Assembly: GCA_023512665.1 (NCBI GenBank)
Contig: JAILZC010000026.1
Coordinates: 1-8,426 of the forward strand
Reading direction: 5' to 3'
DNA: 8,426 bases
Source: Candidatus Bipolaricaulota bacterium
GTDB lineage: Bacteria; Bipolaricaulota; Bipolaricaulia; RBG-16-55-9; DRXL01
The notes beneath the pieces are model-generated. The model had not been told where the DNA came from and did not search any database. It worked only from the letters and a program-made list of their open reading frames with translations. The stretch's first letter is position 1; each line of letters begins with the position of its first letter. Both the position numbers and the translations under genes were made by a program. This document shows, piece after piece, positions 1 through 6,537 of the stretch.

Positions 1-2
1 GG

Positions 3-1607
3 CGGAGGGCGGGCGTCGGGGCCTCCGACGGGCCCCGTCCCGCGGCGCCCTCGCTACCTTCCGGTAGGCTTGATTATCGCGGACTTCGCTCCGGCGAACT
101 GGGCTTTCGCGGGGAGGCGTTAGCCAGCATCGTCGAGGTCTCGAAGACGGAGATTATCAGCAAGAGCGACGAGTCCCCTGAAGGCGTTCGGGTCGAGCTT
201 GAGGGCGGGCGTGTGCTTGCCGTCAGGGCTGCAGGGCGCGCACCAGGGACGACCGTAGACGTCCGCGAGCTTTTTTTTAACGTCCCCGCGCGCAGAAAGT
301 TTTTGAAATCTGCCAAGACCGAGTTCTTTCACATCGTGCGGGCTGTGAAGCGGTTCGCGCTCGCCTACCCCACAGTGCACTTTCGGCTGGAGCACGACGG
401 CAAGACGGTGCTCGATCTGCCCCCTAGTAGCGATCTACGCCAGACCCTCGCGCGGCTATACACGGCGGACTTCGCTCGCGCTCTGCTCGATGTTTCTATG
501 ACAATCCCGGGACTGACGGTGCGCGGTTTAGTCAGCCCCTCGCACCTGACGCGCTCCGACCGCACCGAGCAGTTTCTCTTCGTCAACGGGCGCTTCGTGA
601 AAGATTCTCAGATCAACTACGCGATCTCCCAAGCGTATGAGAGCGCACTTAAGAGTGAGCAGTACCCGTATATCTTTCTGTTTATCGAGATTGACCCACG
701 CGCTGTGGATGTCAACGTGCACCCGCAAAAATCTGAAGTGCGCTTTGCCGAGCCGATTAAAGTGCAGGCCTTGGTCAAGCAAGCGATCACGAGGGTATTG
801 ACGTCGGCTCACGCGGTGCCGCGATTGGAGAAGACCCCTCCCCTGGCCCCTCCCCGACACGGAGAGGGGAGAGGAGCGGGAAAGGAGCTTGAAGCTCACC
901 CTCACATCCATCCCCTCTCTCCTCTGAGGGAGAGGGGAGAAGGGGTGAGGGGGGACGGGGAAGCTCCCCTCCTCGCTACGGGGAGGGGAAGAGGTCAGCT
1001 AGATGCTGCAACAGCCTGCTCCCCTGTGCGCGTTCTGGGCCAGCTCCACGGGACGTATATCGTCGTTCAGACGGAGTCGGGCTTAGAGATCATTGACCAG
1101 CACGTCGCTCACGAACGGATTCTCTATGAGCGTTTTCTTGCTCAACTTAAAGAGAACAAGATCGTGCGGCAGCGGCTCTTGATCCCTGTAACGGTTGAGA
1201 TGTCCCCCGACAAAGCTGAGCTCTTGGCAGGGCATCTGCAGGAGCTCGGCGAGCGCCTAGGGATCGGGATCGAGCACTTTGGCGGCAGGACGTTCATCCT
1301 GCGCGATTGGCCTCAAGTGCTGACCAGCGAGTGGAGCAGGAGCGATTTCACAGAGACGCTTGAGCGCGTGCTGGCGGTGCTGGAGCGTGAGAGTGAGCCA
1401 GCGCTCGAAGAGCTCGCCAAGGCGCTCGCGGCGCGGGTTGCGTGCGAGGCCGCAGTGGTGAAGAACAAGCCCCTGCGCCCTGAAGAGATGACCGAACTCA
1501 TCCGGCAGCTCAAGCAGACGCAGAACCCTTATCACTGCCCGCACGGGCGACCGATAGTCCTAGCGTACTCCCTCGAAGAGTTAGAGAAGAAATTCGGGCG
1601 ACGGTGA
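3..1607 (+). CDS. mutL: DNA mismatch repair protein MutL, 5'-truncated by the window edge
   Basis: MutL is the GHKL ATPase that links mismatch recognition by MutS to downstream excision. The start and the first ATPase motifs lie outside the window. Visible landmarks are the ATP-lid block LGFRGEALASI (99-131), the VNGR block, and DVNVHPQKSEVRF near 709-747, which closes the N-terminal half. The C-terminal domain carries DQHVAHERILYE (from 1095), matching the metal-binding endonuclease motif DQHA-x2-E-x4-E with Val for Ala. ACEAAVVKNKPL and CPHGRP (from 1536) are further endonuclease-type zinc-site motifs. I infer that it nicks DNA itself, so methyl-directed MutH repair is unlikely. The linker between the halves (about 810-1030) is short and built mostly from three palindromic repeats. 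Codons before about position 66 do not resemble MutL. The gene converges on csaB. Confidence 0.95.
   Translation, partial: RRAGVGASDGPRPAAPSLPSGRLDYRGLRSGELGFRGEALASIVEVSKTEIISKSDESPEGVRVELEGGRVLAVRAAGRAPGTTVDVRELFFNVPARRKFLKSAKTEFFHIVRAVKRFALAYPTVHFRLEHDGKTVLDLPPSSDLRQTLARLYTADFARALLDVSMTIPGLTVRGLVSPSHLTRSDRTEQFLFVNGRFVKDSQINYAISQAYESALKSEQYPYIFLFIEIDPRAVDVNVHPQKSEVRFAEPIKVQALVKQAITRVLTSAHAVPRLEKTPPLAPPRHGEGRGAGKELEAHPHIHPLSPLRERGEGVRGDGEAPLLATGRGRGQLDAATACSPVRVLGQLHGTYIVVQTESGLEIIDQHVAHERILYERFLAQLKENKIVRQRLLIPVTVEMSPDKAELLAGHLQELGERLGIGIEHFGGRTFILRDWPQVLTSEWSRSDFTETLERVLAVLERESEPALEELAKALAARVACEAAVVKNKPLRPEEMTELIRQLKQTQNPYHCPHGRPIVLAYSLEELEKKFGRR
847..869. repeat. Palindromic GC-rich repeat, copy 1 (inside mutL)
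   Basis: CCCCTCCCCG (847-856) pairs with CGGAGAGGGG (860-869) across a 3-base loop, with one C/A mismatch at 853/863. The right arm is nearly the same as those of the copies at 1637-1658 and 2239-2260. It is translated in frame as part of the MutL linker (around PPRHGEGRGAG). Confidence 0.8.
899..951. repeat. Palindromic GC-rich repeat, copy 2 (inside mutL)
   Basis: The inner stem is TCCCCTCTCTC (911-921) with GAGGGAGAGGGGA ending at 938, including one G-T wobble. The outer stem is CCCTCAC (899-905) with GTGAGGG (945-951). It is read in frame as the peptide HPLSPLRERGEGVRG in the MutL linker. This resembles the dispersed CCCTCTCC...GGAGAGGG palindromes found in many GC-rich genomes. Confidence 0.8.
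966..988. repeat. Palindromic GC-rich repeat, copy 3 (inside mutL)
   Basis: CCCCTCCTCG (966-975) pairs with CGGGGAGGGG (979-988) around the loop CTA, with one T-G wobble. It follows copy 2 within 15 bases and is translated in frame as the last part of the MutL linker (around PLLATGRGRG). Confidence 0.75.
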
Positions 1608-1670
1608 CCTCACCCTGCCCCTCTACCTCATCCGTTCCCTCTCCGTAAACGGAGAGGGCTAGGGAGAGGT
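1608..1670. repeat. Palindromic GC-rich repeat, copy 4, at the mutL/csaB convergent junction
   Basis: A perfect inverted repeat, CCCTCTCCGT (1637-1646) and ACGGAGAGGG (1649-1658), sits between the convergent mutL and csaB genes, with an outer pair ACCTC (1625-1629) and GAGGT (1666-1670). Its arms are identical to those of the copy at 2239-2260; only the two loop bases differ (AA versus AC). The CTCACCCTG flank is also shared. The repeat extends past the csaB stop and supplies that codon (CTA at 1659-1661). The hairpin could act as a two-way terminator, but there is no U-tract on either strand. Confidence 0.8.
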
Positions 1671-2783
1671 AAGCTCACGGGCGATCACGCGGATCGCTTC
1701 TTCTAGCGAGTGGCGTGCTGCCGCCTGCAAGAGCGCGCGCGCATGACGGAGGCGCTCGCGCAGTTCAGCGCCCTTCGTTGCCAGCTCTAAGATGCGTTGC
1801 ACGAGCGCGCTCTCGTCAAGTGAGTCCGACGCGCTCCACCACGGTACGGGGTATTCGCAAACTTCCTCAAGGCGGTGGAGAAAGCCCTCGATCTTGGGGT
1901 CGTAGCTGAGCGCGCAGAACGGCACGTCACACAGTAATGCGAAGACCAAGCTGTGCAGGCGCATCCCCAGCACGATGTCTACGCTCTGCACGGCCCTGAG
2001 AAGATCAGCGGGGTCGTGGGCTTCGACGGCGGGAATAGTGAGGGCGAGCTCTCGCAGCACTGCTTGGTCTTGGTCGGCTTGGAACGGCAAGAAGAGAAGC
2101 TCAAAGTCTGTGGAGAGAGTGCGCAACGCGCGACGGAGCACTTCTATATTGTGAGGCGAGAGTCCGGGGCGCAGGGAGAGACCTACTCTCCTAGTCCCCT
2201 TGGGCCTCTCTCCTTGCCCCTCTCTTACCTCACCCTGGCCCTCTCCGTACACGGAGAGGGAACGGGAGATGTAAGGGGTTAGGTCAGAGAGCACCGCCAG
2301 ATCTTCCCCTAGTAGGACGCGAGCATCGTGAGCTTCTGCCCACTGGTAGCTCGCACGGTCGCGCACCAAGACAAGCCGCGCTTGTTGAAGCGTCTTGGCG
2401 ACCCAGCGCTCGGAACGCCGCGAGCGCAGTGGGCCGATCCCCTGACCGATCAGATATGTGGGCAGATTATAGTGTTGAGCCAAGCGCACCAAGCCCAGAT
2501 AATAGAGCAAAGACCGCGTACTCGTGGCGTCTTGGAGCAGGCTCCCCGGGCCGAGAAGAAACCCCGACGCGCGCGCGAGCGCCCGGCGAATTTTACAAAG
2601 ATTCCAACGGGTGATCGCTTCTGTGCCGTGAAGCTGAGCTGTCTGCTCGGGATCGTTGGAGAGCACGACGAGCCGCGCGTGGGGCAGGGCCCCGCGCAGA
2701 TATTTTGTTAGCACAGCAAGAGAAGCTTCATCGCCCCAGTTGCCAAATCCGTAATAGCCTGCGATCACGAGCGTCGTCGCCAT
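1659..2783 (-). CDS. csaB: Polysaccharide pyruvyl transferase CsaB
   Basis: CsaB transfers a pyruvyl group from phosphoenolpyruvate to the secondary cell-wall polymer that binds SLH domains of S-layer proteins; it works in the cytoplasm. The 374-residue product shows family motifs in order: GYYGFGNWGDEA (9-20), GPGSLLQDATSTRSLLYYLG (78-97, with GPG for the usual GGG), GQGIGPL (113-119), VRDRAS (140-145), GLSLRP (201-206), LPFQADQD (232-239), GMRLHSL (273-279) and LSYDPKIEGFL (292-302). Residues about 171-199, between the two Rossmann-like halves, come from a palindromic repeat, and the stop codon lies in another copy. The ATG at 2783 lies 19 bases inside the upstream DUF5693 gene, so translation is probably coupled; GGGG about 9 bases upstream is a weak ribosome site. 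The reading frame stays open upstream to 3710, but the motifs begin at this ATG. Confidence 0.93.
   Translation of the reverse strand: MATTLVIAGYYGFGNWGDEASLAVLTKYLRGALPHARLVVLSNDPEQTAQLHGTEAITRWNLCKIRRALARASGFLLGPGSLLQDATSTRSLLYYLGLVRLAQHYNLPTYLIGQGIGPLRSRRSERWVAKTLQQARLVLVRDRASYQWAEAHDARVLLGEDLAVLSDLTPYISRSLSVYGEGQGEVREGQGERPKGTRRVGLSLRPGLSPHNIEVLRRALRTLSTDFELLFLPFQADQDQAVLRELALTIPAVEAHDPADLLRAVQSVDIVLGMRLHSLVFALLCDVPFCALSYDPKIEGFLHRLEEVCEYPVPWWSASDSLDESALVQRILELATKGAELRERLRHARALLQAAARHSLEEAIRVIARELTSP
2184..2282. repeat. Palindromic GC-rich repeat, copy 5 (inside csaB)
   Basis: A perfect 10-bp inverted repeat, CCCTCTCCGT (2239-2248) and ACGGAGAGGG (2251-2260), lies within a wider GC-rich block. 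It is translated in frame in csaB as RSLSVYGEGQGEVREGQGER. The CTCACCCTG-GCCCTCTCCG flank matches the copy at 1608-1670. The outer boundaries are approximate. Confidence 0.8.
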
Positions 2784-4306
2784 TGCTGAATCCCCGCGAA
2801 AGCGAAGCGAGCCGTGAGGCCGATGAGCAGGCCGAGCGCCAGGCCGTTCAGGGTGCGCCAGAGCGACAGCGCCAACGGCGTGTGCAGATGGACGAACGTA
2901 TTGAGGATCGAAGCTTGTCCGAGGGCCCCCAGGGCGAGCCATCCGAGCTGGAGGAGACGAGGATCGCGTCTCCAAAGCACGAGCGCAGGGTGCCCGACCA
3001 GAAATTCTTTGAAGCGCGGACGAGCGGTCAGCCAATCTTCGAGCCTTTCGCGCAAAAACTCTTCCCAGCGCGCGACGGGAATCGCAGGGAGATTGCCGCT
3101 GCGCTCCAGTACGAAGAAGAGCGCACCCAGCCCCAAGGCGGGAATGACCCACGCCCCGCGCTTCGTGAGAGGATGTCGCCAGCCCAGCCCTCGCCAACGC
3201 CACAGCTCCGTGAGCACGATGAGCGCCGAAGGCGCGACCAGCGCGAGCTTCACGCCGCGAAATTCGTTGATTTTGAGAAAATACGAGAGATCGCTCAACA
3301 CCGCTGCTGCCGCAAGCCCCGCACAGCTTGAGCCCAGCGACACTATCACGAGCAGCTTCCAACCCGAAAATCTCTCTGTGCCCACCCAGAGCAAGAGCCA
3401 CGGGGCTCCAGCGGCGATCATCAGCGCGAGGGCTTGGCGGGCCCACTCCAAATCCCACATCCCCAGAAGTGCTAGGGCGCCCACACCAACCAAGCCAAAC
3501 GAGAGCAACACAACTTCTGAAAGCCGCCAGAGGCTCATAAGCACCAAGAGAGCGAAGCCGACGAAGCCAGCCCCTATCGCCAGATAGACCCAATAAAAAC
3601 TCCCAAACGGCGCGGGCGCGGACGGCTGTCCTAGCTTCATGCCCAATTGAGTGATCCGTCGGCTGAGGCGCTCCAGATACTGCGAGAATCGTTGGTGTTC
3701 GGTGACCCACAGGAGCCTGATAGTGCGCTCTTGGACGGCGCGCTCCCAGCGCGCGAGCGCCCCCTCTAGCCCCAGACGCTCCAGTTCACGCGATTTGATC
3801 GCATGAACACGCACGAAATTCCTCCAGCCCCCACGATAGAGCTCGGCCAGCCCCGACGGCTCAGAGAACTCGACGATCCCCAGCAGAGCATGGTGAGCTT
3901 GAGTGATTGGGGGTACGGCTGCCTCAGGCTCGGAGACGGCTATCACAAAGTTGGGACGAATATTGGGAATCTCTTCGAACTCGGCATCGGCGATGAAAGC
4001 TATCCCCATCCCCGTCGCCTGAGCAATCTTAATAGTTTTTAAGAGATGGTCGTCGAGGTTCGCTTTCGGAAGATTCCAGTTCGGGAAATCCGCAAGCTCG
4101 ACGCTGAGGGCGACGACCCCGTAGGCGCGGAGTTCGCGCAGTTGGTCGCGCAGCGCATCGTCGCTGAGAGAGCTGGCCAGCTCTTGAGCAGGGACGATCA
4201 AGCCAACAGTTTGGTATGTCGCATCCCATGATGCGCGCCGTACCCCCACCCACAGCGCCGTCAGGATCGCCAGTGTCAGCACTCCATACAGGACAAAGCG
4301 AGCCAT
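2765..4306 (-). CDS. DUF5693-type polytopic membrane protein
   Basis: This 513-residue protein is probably envelope-related; no biochemical role is known to me. Residues 4-22 form an N-terminal membrane anchor. Residues 23-235 are soluble and probably outside the membrane, and about eight hydrophobic segments follow (about 237-260, 264-284, 291-308, 316-338, 352-369, 386-400, 450-475, 486-505). Between them lies RPRFKEFLVGHPAL (429-442), a block I associate with DUF5693, a family often encoded beside csaB. The gene overlaps csaB by 19 bases and forms an operon with it, which suggests a part in S-layer or cell-wall polymer assembly; this is inference. ATG 4306 is chosen; a GTG at 4315 would add MRG. 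Neither start has a well-spaced ribosome site (GAGAGGA abuts the ATG). No repeat lies inside this gene. Confidence 0.85.
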   Translation of the reverse strand: MARFVLYGVLTLAILTALWVGVRRASWDATYQTVGLIVPAQELASSLSDDALRDQLRELRAYGVVALSVELADFPNWNLPKANLDDHLLKTIKIAQATGMGIAFIADAEFEEIPNIRPNFVIAVSEPEAAVPPITQAHHALLGIVEFSEPSGLAELYRGGWRNFVRVHAIKSRELERLGLEGALARWERAVQERTIRLLWVTEHQRFSQYLERLSRRITQLGMKLGQPSAPAPFGSFYWVYLAIGAGFVGFALLVLMSLWRLSEVVLLSFGLVGVGALALLGMWDLEWARQALALMIAAGAPWLLLWVGTERFSGWKLLVIVSLGSSCAGLAAAAVLSDLSYFLKINEFRGVKLALVAPSALIVLTELWRWRGLGWRHPLTKRGAWVIPALGLGALFFVLERSGNLPAIPVARWEEFLRERLEDWLTARPRFKEFLVGHPALVLWRRDPRLLQLGWLALGALGQASILNTFVHLHTPLALSLWRTLNGLALGLLIGLTARFAFAGIQQWRRRS

Positions 4307-4323
4307 TCCTCTCACGCGCCTTC

Positions 4324-4329
4324 ACTATA
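4324..4329 (-). promoter_or_regulatory. Extended -10 element for the DUF5693-csaB operon
   Basis: Read on the minus strand the hexamer is TATAGT, preceded by TGC, giving an extended -10 (TGN). The best -35 is a poor CTGGCA with a 19-base spacer, as expected when an extended -10 is present. Transcription would start near 4317, within about 12 bases of the ATG at 4306, so the leader is very short or, from the GTG at 4315, almost absent. Confidence 0.5.
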
Positions 4330-4332
4330 GCA

Positions 4333-4350
4333 CACAGGGGCAGCCCTGTG
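4333..4350. promoter_or_regulatory. 7-bp inverted repeat in the divergent promoter region, possible operator
   Basis: CACAGGG (4333-4339) and CCCTGTG (4344-4350) are perfect inverted repeats separated by GCAG. They lie just upstream of the minus-strand -10 and therefore in its spacer. A repressor bound here would block the DUF5693-csaB promoter. No regulator can be named. Confidence 0.35.
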
Positions 4351-4390
4351 CCAGGGTGACCGGTGTCTGGGGGCGAACGCCCGCACGCCA

Positions 4391-4420
4391 TTGACGCTCT
4401 TCACGAATATCTCGTACTCT
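4391..4420 (+). promoter_or_regulatory. Sigma70-like promoter for the envelope protein pair
   Basis: TTGACG (4391-4396), an 18-base spacer, then TACTCT (4415-4420). The predicted start is near 4427, exactly where the ribosome site AGAGGTGA begins, leaving a leader of about 12 bases before the ATG at 4439. Confidence 0.5.
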
Positions 4421-4438
4421 GACTGCAGAGGTGAGAGT

Positions 4439-4927
4439 ATGCGGAGAACGCTCTTTCTTGTGGGGATGCTCGCTGCGCTCTGGGCTGTTCCCCTGGCAGC
4501 GCAAGGATCGTCAGACCTATCGCAGGGGCGCACGGTCGGGGTCGGGTTGCAGGCCCCGTGTGTGCTCAGCTTGCGCTTCTGGCTCATGAAAAATTTCGCC
4601 TTAGAAGCGAACGCGTTTGTGATCTCGATGGGAGGCTTCACGAGCGGGTGTGCCGCGGGCAAGGTGCTGTTGAAGCTCGCGGACACGGATATCTTCGACT
4701 TCTACACGGTTTTTGAGGCGAACTTGCACATTGGGGACTATTGGGTGGGGGGAGTGGCGGAAATCGCGCTGAAGGGCGGCATGGAGCTGAGCATCCTGCC
4801 GAGCTTAGCGATCAATCTCGAGTTTGGCGAGGCGTTCTTCTTTGGGCCCGAGGGCTTTGGGGCTACCCCGGCGGTCAGCTTAGGATTGCACTATTACTTC
4901 GTGCGCACCCCCCAACCAGCAGAGTAA
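4439..4927 (+). CDS. Secreted small beta-barrel-like envelope protein, tandem copy 1
   Basis: I do not recognise a named family. The 162-residue product has a clear signal peptide (residues 1 to about 22: basic MRR, a hydrophobic core, then PLAAQG as a cleavage region). The rest is Gly- and aromatic-rich with alternating hydrophobic stretches, ending in SLGLHYYF followed by an 8-residue tail. This suits a small outer-membrane beta barrel. Two cysteines (C41, C71) could form a disulfide bond. ATG 4439 is chosen because GAGGTG lies 5 bases upstream and the signal peptide starts there; a TTG at 4391 is in frame but falls in the -35 box. The next gene, 35 bases on, is a paralogue of the same length, and the two probably share a transcript. 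Confidence 0.75.
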   Translation: MRRTLFLVGMLAALWAVPLAAQGSSDLSQGRTVGVGLQAPCVLSLRFWLMKNFALEANAFVISMGGFTSGCAAGKVLLKLADTDIFDFYTVFEANLHIGDYWVGGVAEIALKGGMELSILPSLAINLEFGEAFFFGPEGFGATPAVSLGLHYYFVRTPQPAE

Positions 4928-4962
4928 CCCTGACGAAGATGAATAGAAGGAGGTTAGGCACG

Positions 4963-5451
4963 ATGAAGAGCATCATCAAGAGTGGGAGTCTGGCGTTGCT
5001 TGCGCTCACCCTGAGCGCGTTTTCAGCAACAGCGTTGGAGAATCTATCAAGCCGGTACGGCTTTGGCACAGGGATGCAGTTGACGTTTCCCATGACGCCG
5101 CCGCAGGCGCTGCCAGCGTCGGGGATGAGCGTGAGGGTCTGGGTCTCTGACCTCTTCGGTTTTGAGGCGGACTTCTTTGTGGTGGGCAGCGCGTTGAGCT
5201 TCACGCCGCGGGCGTTTCTCAAAGTCATTAATCTTGAGATCGCTGATCTCTATGTCGGGGCTGGGGTAGGCATCTTCGCCTATGCGCCGCCGCAGGATGC
5301 GCTGATGCTCTACACGCCGTTACAGGGGCTTATAGGGCTAGAGATGCGGCTGACGCCCCGTGTGGCGCTCAACGGGGAAGTTGGGATTTTCGGGCTGGGA
5401 GGGACGAAGGGCGGCGTGACCTCGGGGTTGGGATTGCATTTTTATTTCTGA
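4963..5451 (+). CDS. Secreted small beta-barrel-like envelope protein, tandem copy 2
   Basis: Also 162 residues. It has a signal peptide (MKSIIK, a hydrophobic stretch, then SATA near residue 26) and a Gly/aromatic-rich body ending in GLGLHFYF. The C-terminal Phe with aromatics just before it matches the signal by which the Bam machinery recognises outer-membrane barrels. It shares with copy 1 an SxRxWxxxxFxxEAxxF-like stretch (MSVRVWVSDLFGFEADFF against LSLRFWLMKNFALEANAF) and the same kind of ending, so the two look like an old tandem duplication. ATG 4963 has a strong AGGAGG at 4948-4953, 9 bases upstream; an in-frame ATG at 4939 lacks such a site. Function is unknown; pore or structural roles are possible. 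Confidence 0.75.
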   Translation: MKSIIKSGSLALLALTLSAFSATALENLSSRYGFGTGMQLTFPMTPPQALPASGMSVRVWVSDLFGFEADFFVVGSALSFTPRAFLKVINLEIADLYVGAGVGIFAYAPPQDALMLYTPLQGLIGLEMRLTPRVALNGEVGIFGLGGTKGGVTSGLGLHFYF

Positions 5452-5461
5452 GCGAGACCAC

Positions 5462-5490
5462 TTGCCCGATACAGCAGAAAGCCATAAAAT
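5462..5490 (+). promoter_or_regulatory. recA promoter, sigma70-like
   Basis: TTGCCC (5462-5467), a 17-base spacer, then TAAAAT (5485-5490). The predicted start near 5497 coincides with the AGAGG ribosome site (5497-5501), giving a leader of about 9 bases. I see no LexA-type palindrome (CTGT-N8-ACAG or GAAC-N4-GTTC) in 5452-5505. Confidence 0.6.
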
Positions 5491-5505
5491 ATCCCCAGAG
5501 GCTCT

Positions 5506-6534
5506 ATGGGCAAGCGCGAGGTCTTGGAGAGCGTCCTCGCCCAGATCAAGAAAAAACACGGCGAGGGCTCGATCATGTGGCTAGGGGAACAGCCACACTT
5601 AGAAGTCGAAACGATCCCCACCGGCTCGCTCTCGCTCGACATCGCGCTGGGGATCGGCGGCGTCCCCCGGGGACGGATTGTCGAAATCTTCGGTCCGGAA
5701 GCCTCCGGCAAGACCACGCTCGCTCTTCATATCATCGCTGAAGCTCAGAAGTTAGGGGGTACGGTGGCGTTCATTGACGCGGAGCACGCCCTCGATCCCC
5801 AGTATGCGCGCGCTATTGGCGTTGATTTAGATAAGATTCTCTTGAGCCAACCCAACTCCGGCGAGCAAGCCCTTGAAATTACGGAGCACCTCGTGCGCAG
5901 CGGCGCGATTGATGCCATAGTCATTGACTCGGTCGCGGCGCTCGTGCCCGAAGCCGAGATCGAAGGCGCGATGGGCGATGCCCAAGTCGGCTTGCAAGCG
6001 CGGTTGATGAGCCAAGCCATGAGAAAACTGGCCGCAGCGATCTCGCAGTCGAAGACGACTGTTGTCTTCATCAATCAGATTCGCCAGACGATCTCCGCGA
6101 CGGGCTGGGGGCCAACGACAACGACCACGGGGGGCTTAGCCCTGAAGTTCTACACCTCTGTTCGTATGGAGATCAAGCGCATCGGCTCGGTTGAAGAAGG
6201 CGAGCAGAAGATCGGCAGCGAGACGCTGGTGCGCGTCGTCAAGAACAAACTCGCCCCGCCGTTTAAAGAAGCGCGCTTTGACATTATCTATGGGAAGGGG
6301 ATCGCGCGCTCGCGGGAGCTGCTCAAGCTCGGAGAGCAGTTAGGAATTCTTAAGAAGAGCGGCTCGTGGTTCTCGCTGGGGACGACACAGCTGGGGCAGG
6401 GTGCCTCCAACAGTGCCGCGTATCTTGAAGAGCACAAAGAGATCGCCGAACAGTTAGAGCAGATGATCCGTCAGAAAGTGGGCTTGCCCTTCGACAAGAG
6501 TCAGACCAAGCAGCCGACGCTGCTCCCGGAGTGA
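5506..6534 (+). CDS. recA: Recombinase RecA
   Basis: RecA polymerises on single-stranded DNA with ATP, pairs it with homologous duplex and triggers LexA-type self-cleavage. The 342-residue protein has all main landmarks: GSIMWLGE (21-28), Walker A GPEASGKT (63-70), the catalytic Glu in DAEHALDP (E93), Walker B AIVIDS (137-142), the L1 region [12 protein letters not shown] (147-158), VVFINQIRQ (186-194), [10 protein letters not shown] and [11 protein letters not shown]. Loop L2 is odd: [11 protein letters not shown] (193-203) then five Thr and Gly-Gly, where the family has MFGNPETTTGG. The normally invariant Glu is missing and there is one extra residue. The C-terminus ends in TLLPE, without the long acidic tail of the E. 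coli protein. ATG 5506 has AGAGG 4 bases upstream. recX follows after 3 bases. Confidence 0.98.
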   Translation: MGKREVLESVLAQIKKKHGEGSIMWLGEQPHLEVETIPTGSLSLDIALGIGGVPRGRIVEIFGPEASGKTTLALHIIAEAQKLGGTVAFIDAEHALDPQYARAIGVDLDKILLSQPNSGEQALEITEHLVRSGAIDAIVIDSVAALVPEAEIEGAMGDAQVGLQARLMSQAMRKLAAAISQSKTTVVFINQIRQTISATGWGPTTTTTGGLALKFYTSVRMEIKRIGSVEEGEQKIGSETLVRVVKNKLAPPFKEARFDIIYGKGIARSRELLKLGEQLGILKKSGSWFSLGTTQLGQGASNSAAYLEEHKEIAEQLEQMIRQKVGLPFDKSQTKQPTLLPE

Positions 6535-6537
6535 TCT

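Noticed and set aside
847..988. CRISPR-like array or tandem repeat in mutL
   Set aside because: Copies are imperfect, unevenly spaced, without spacers of constant length, and are dispersed palindromes.
2705..3587. Long plus-strand open frames antisense to DUF5693
   Set aside because: Arg/Ser/Pro-rich composition, no motifs, and opposite a gene with clear membrane segments and family blocks.
2784..3710. N-terminal extension of csaB on the minus strand (open frame up to 3710)
   Set aside because: It is an out-of-frame shadow of the DUF5693 gene; the CsaB motifs begin just after ATG 2783.
4939..4962. Earlier ATG (4939) for the second envelope protein
   Set aside because: It lacks a ribosome site, whereas AGGAGG is placed 9 bases before ATG 4963, which also begins a standard signal peptide.
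5452..5505. SOS (LexA) box upstream of recA
   Set aside because: No CTGT-N8-ACAG or GAAC-N4-GTTC dyad is present; ACAG occurs once without a partner.
5745..6074. Minus-strand frames opposite recA
   Set aside because: Shadows of recA with no motif of their own.
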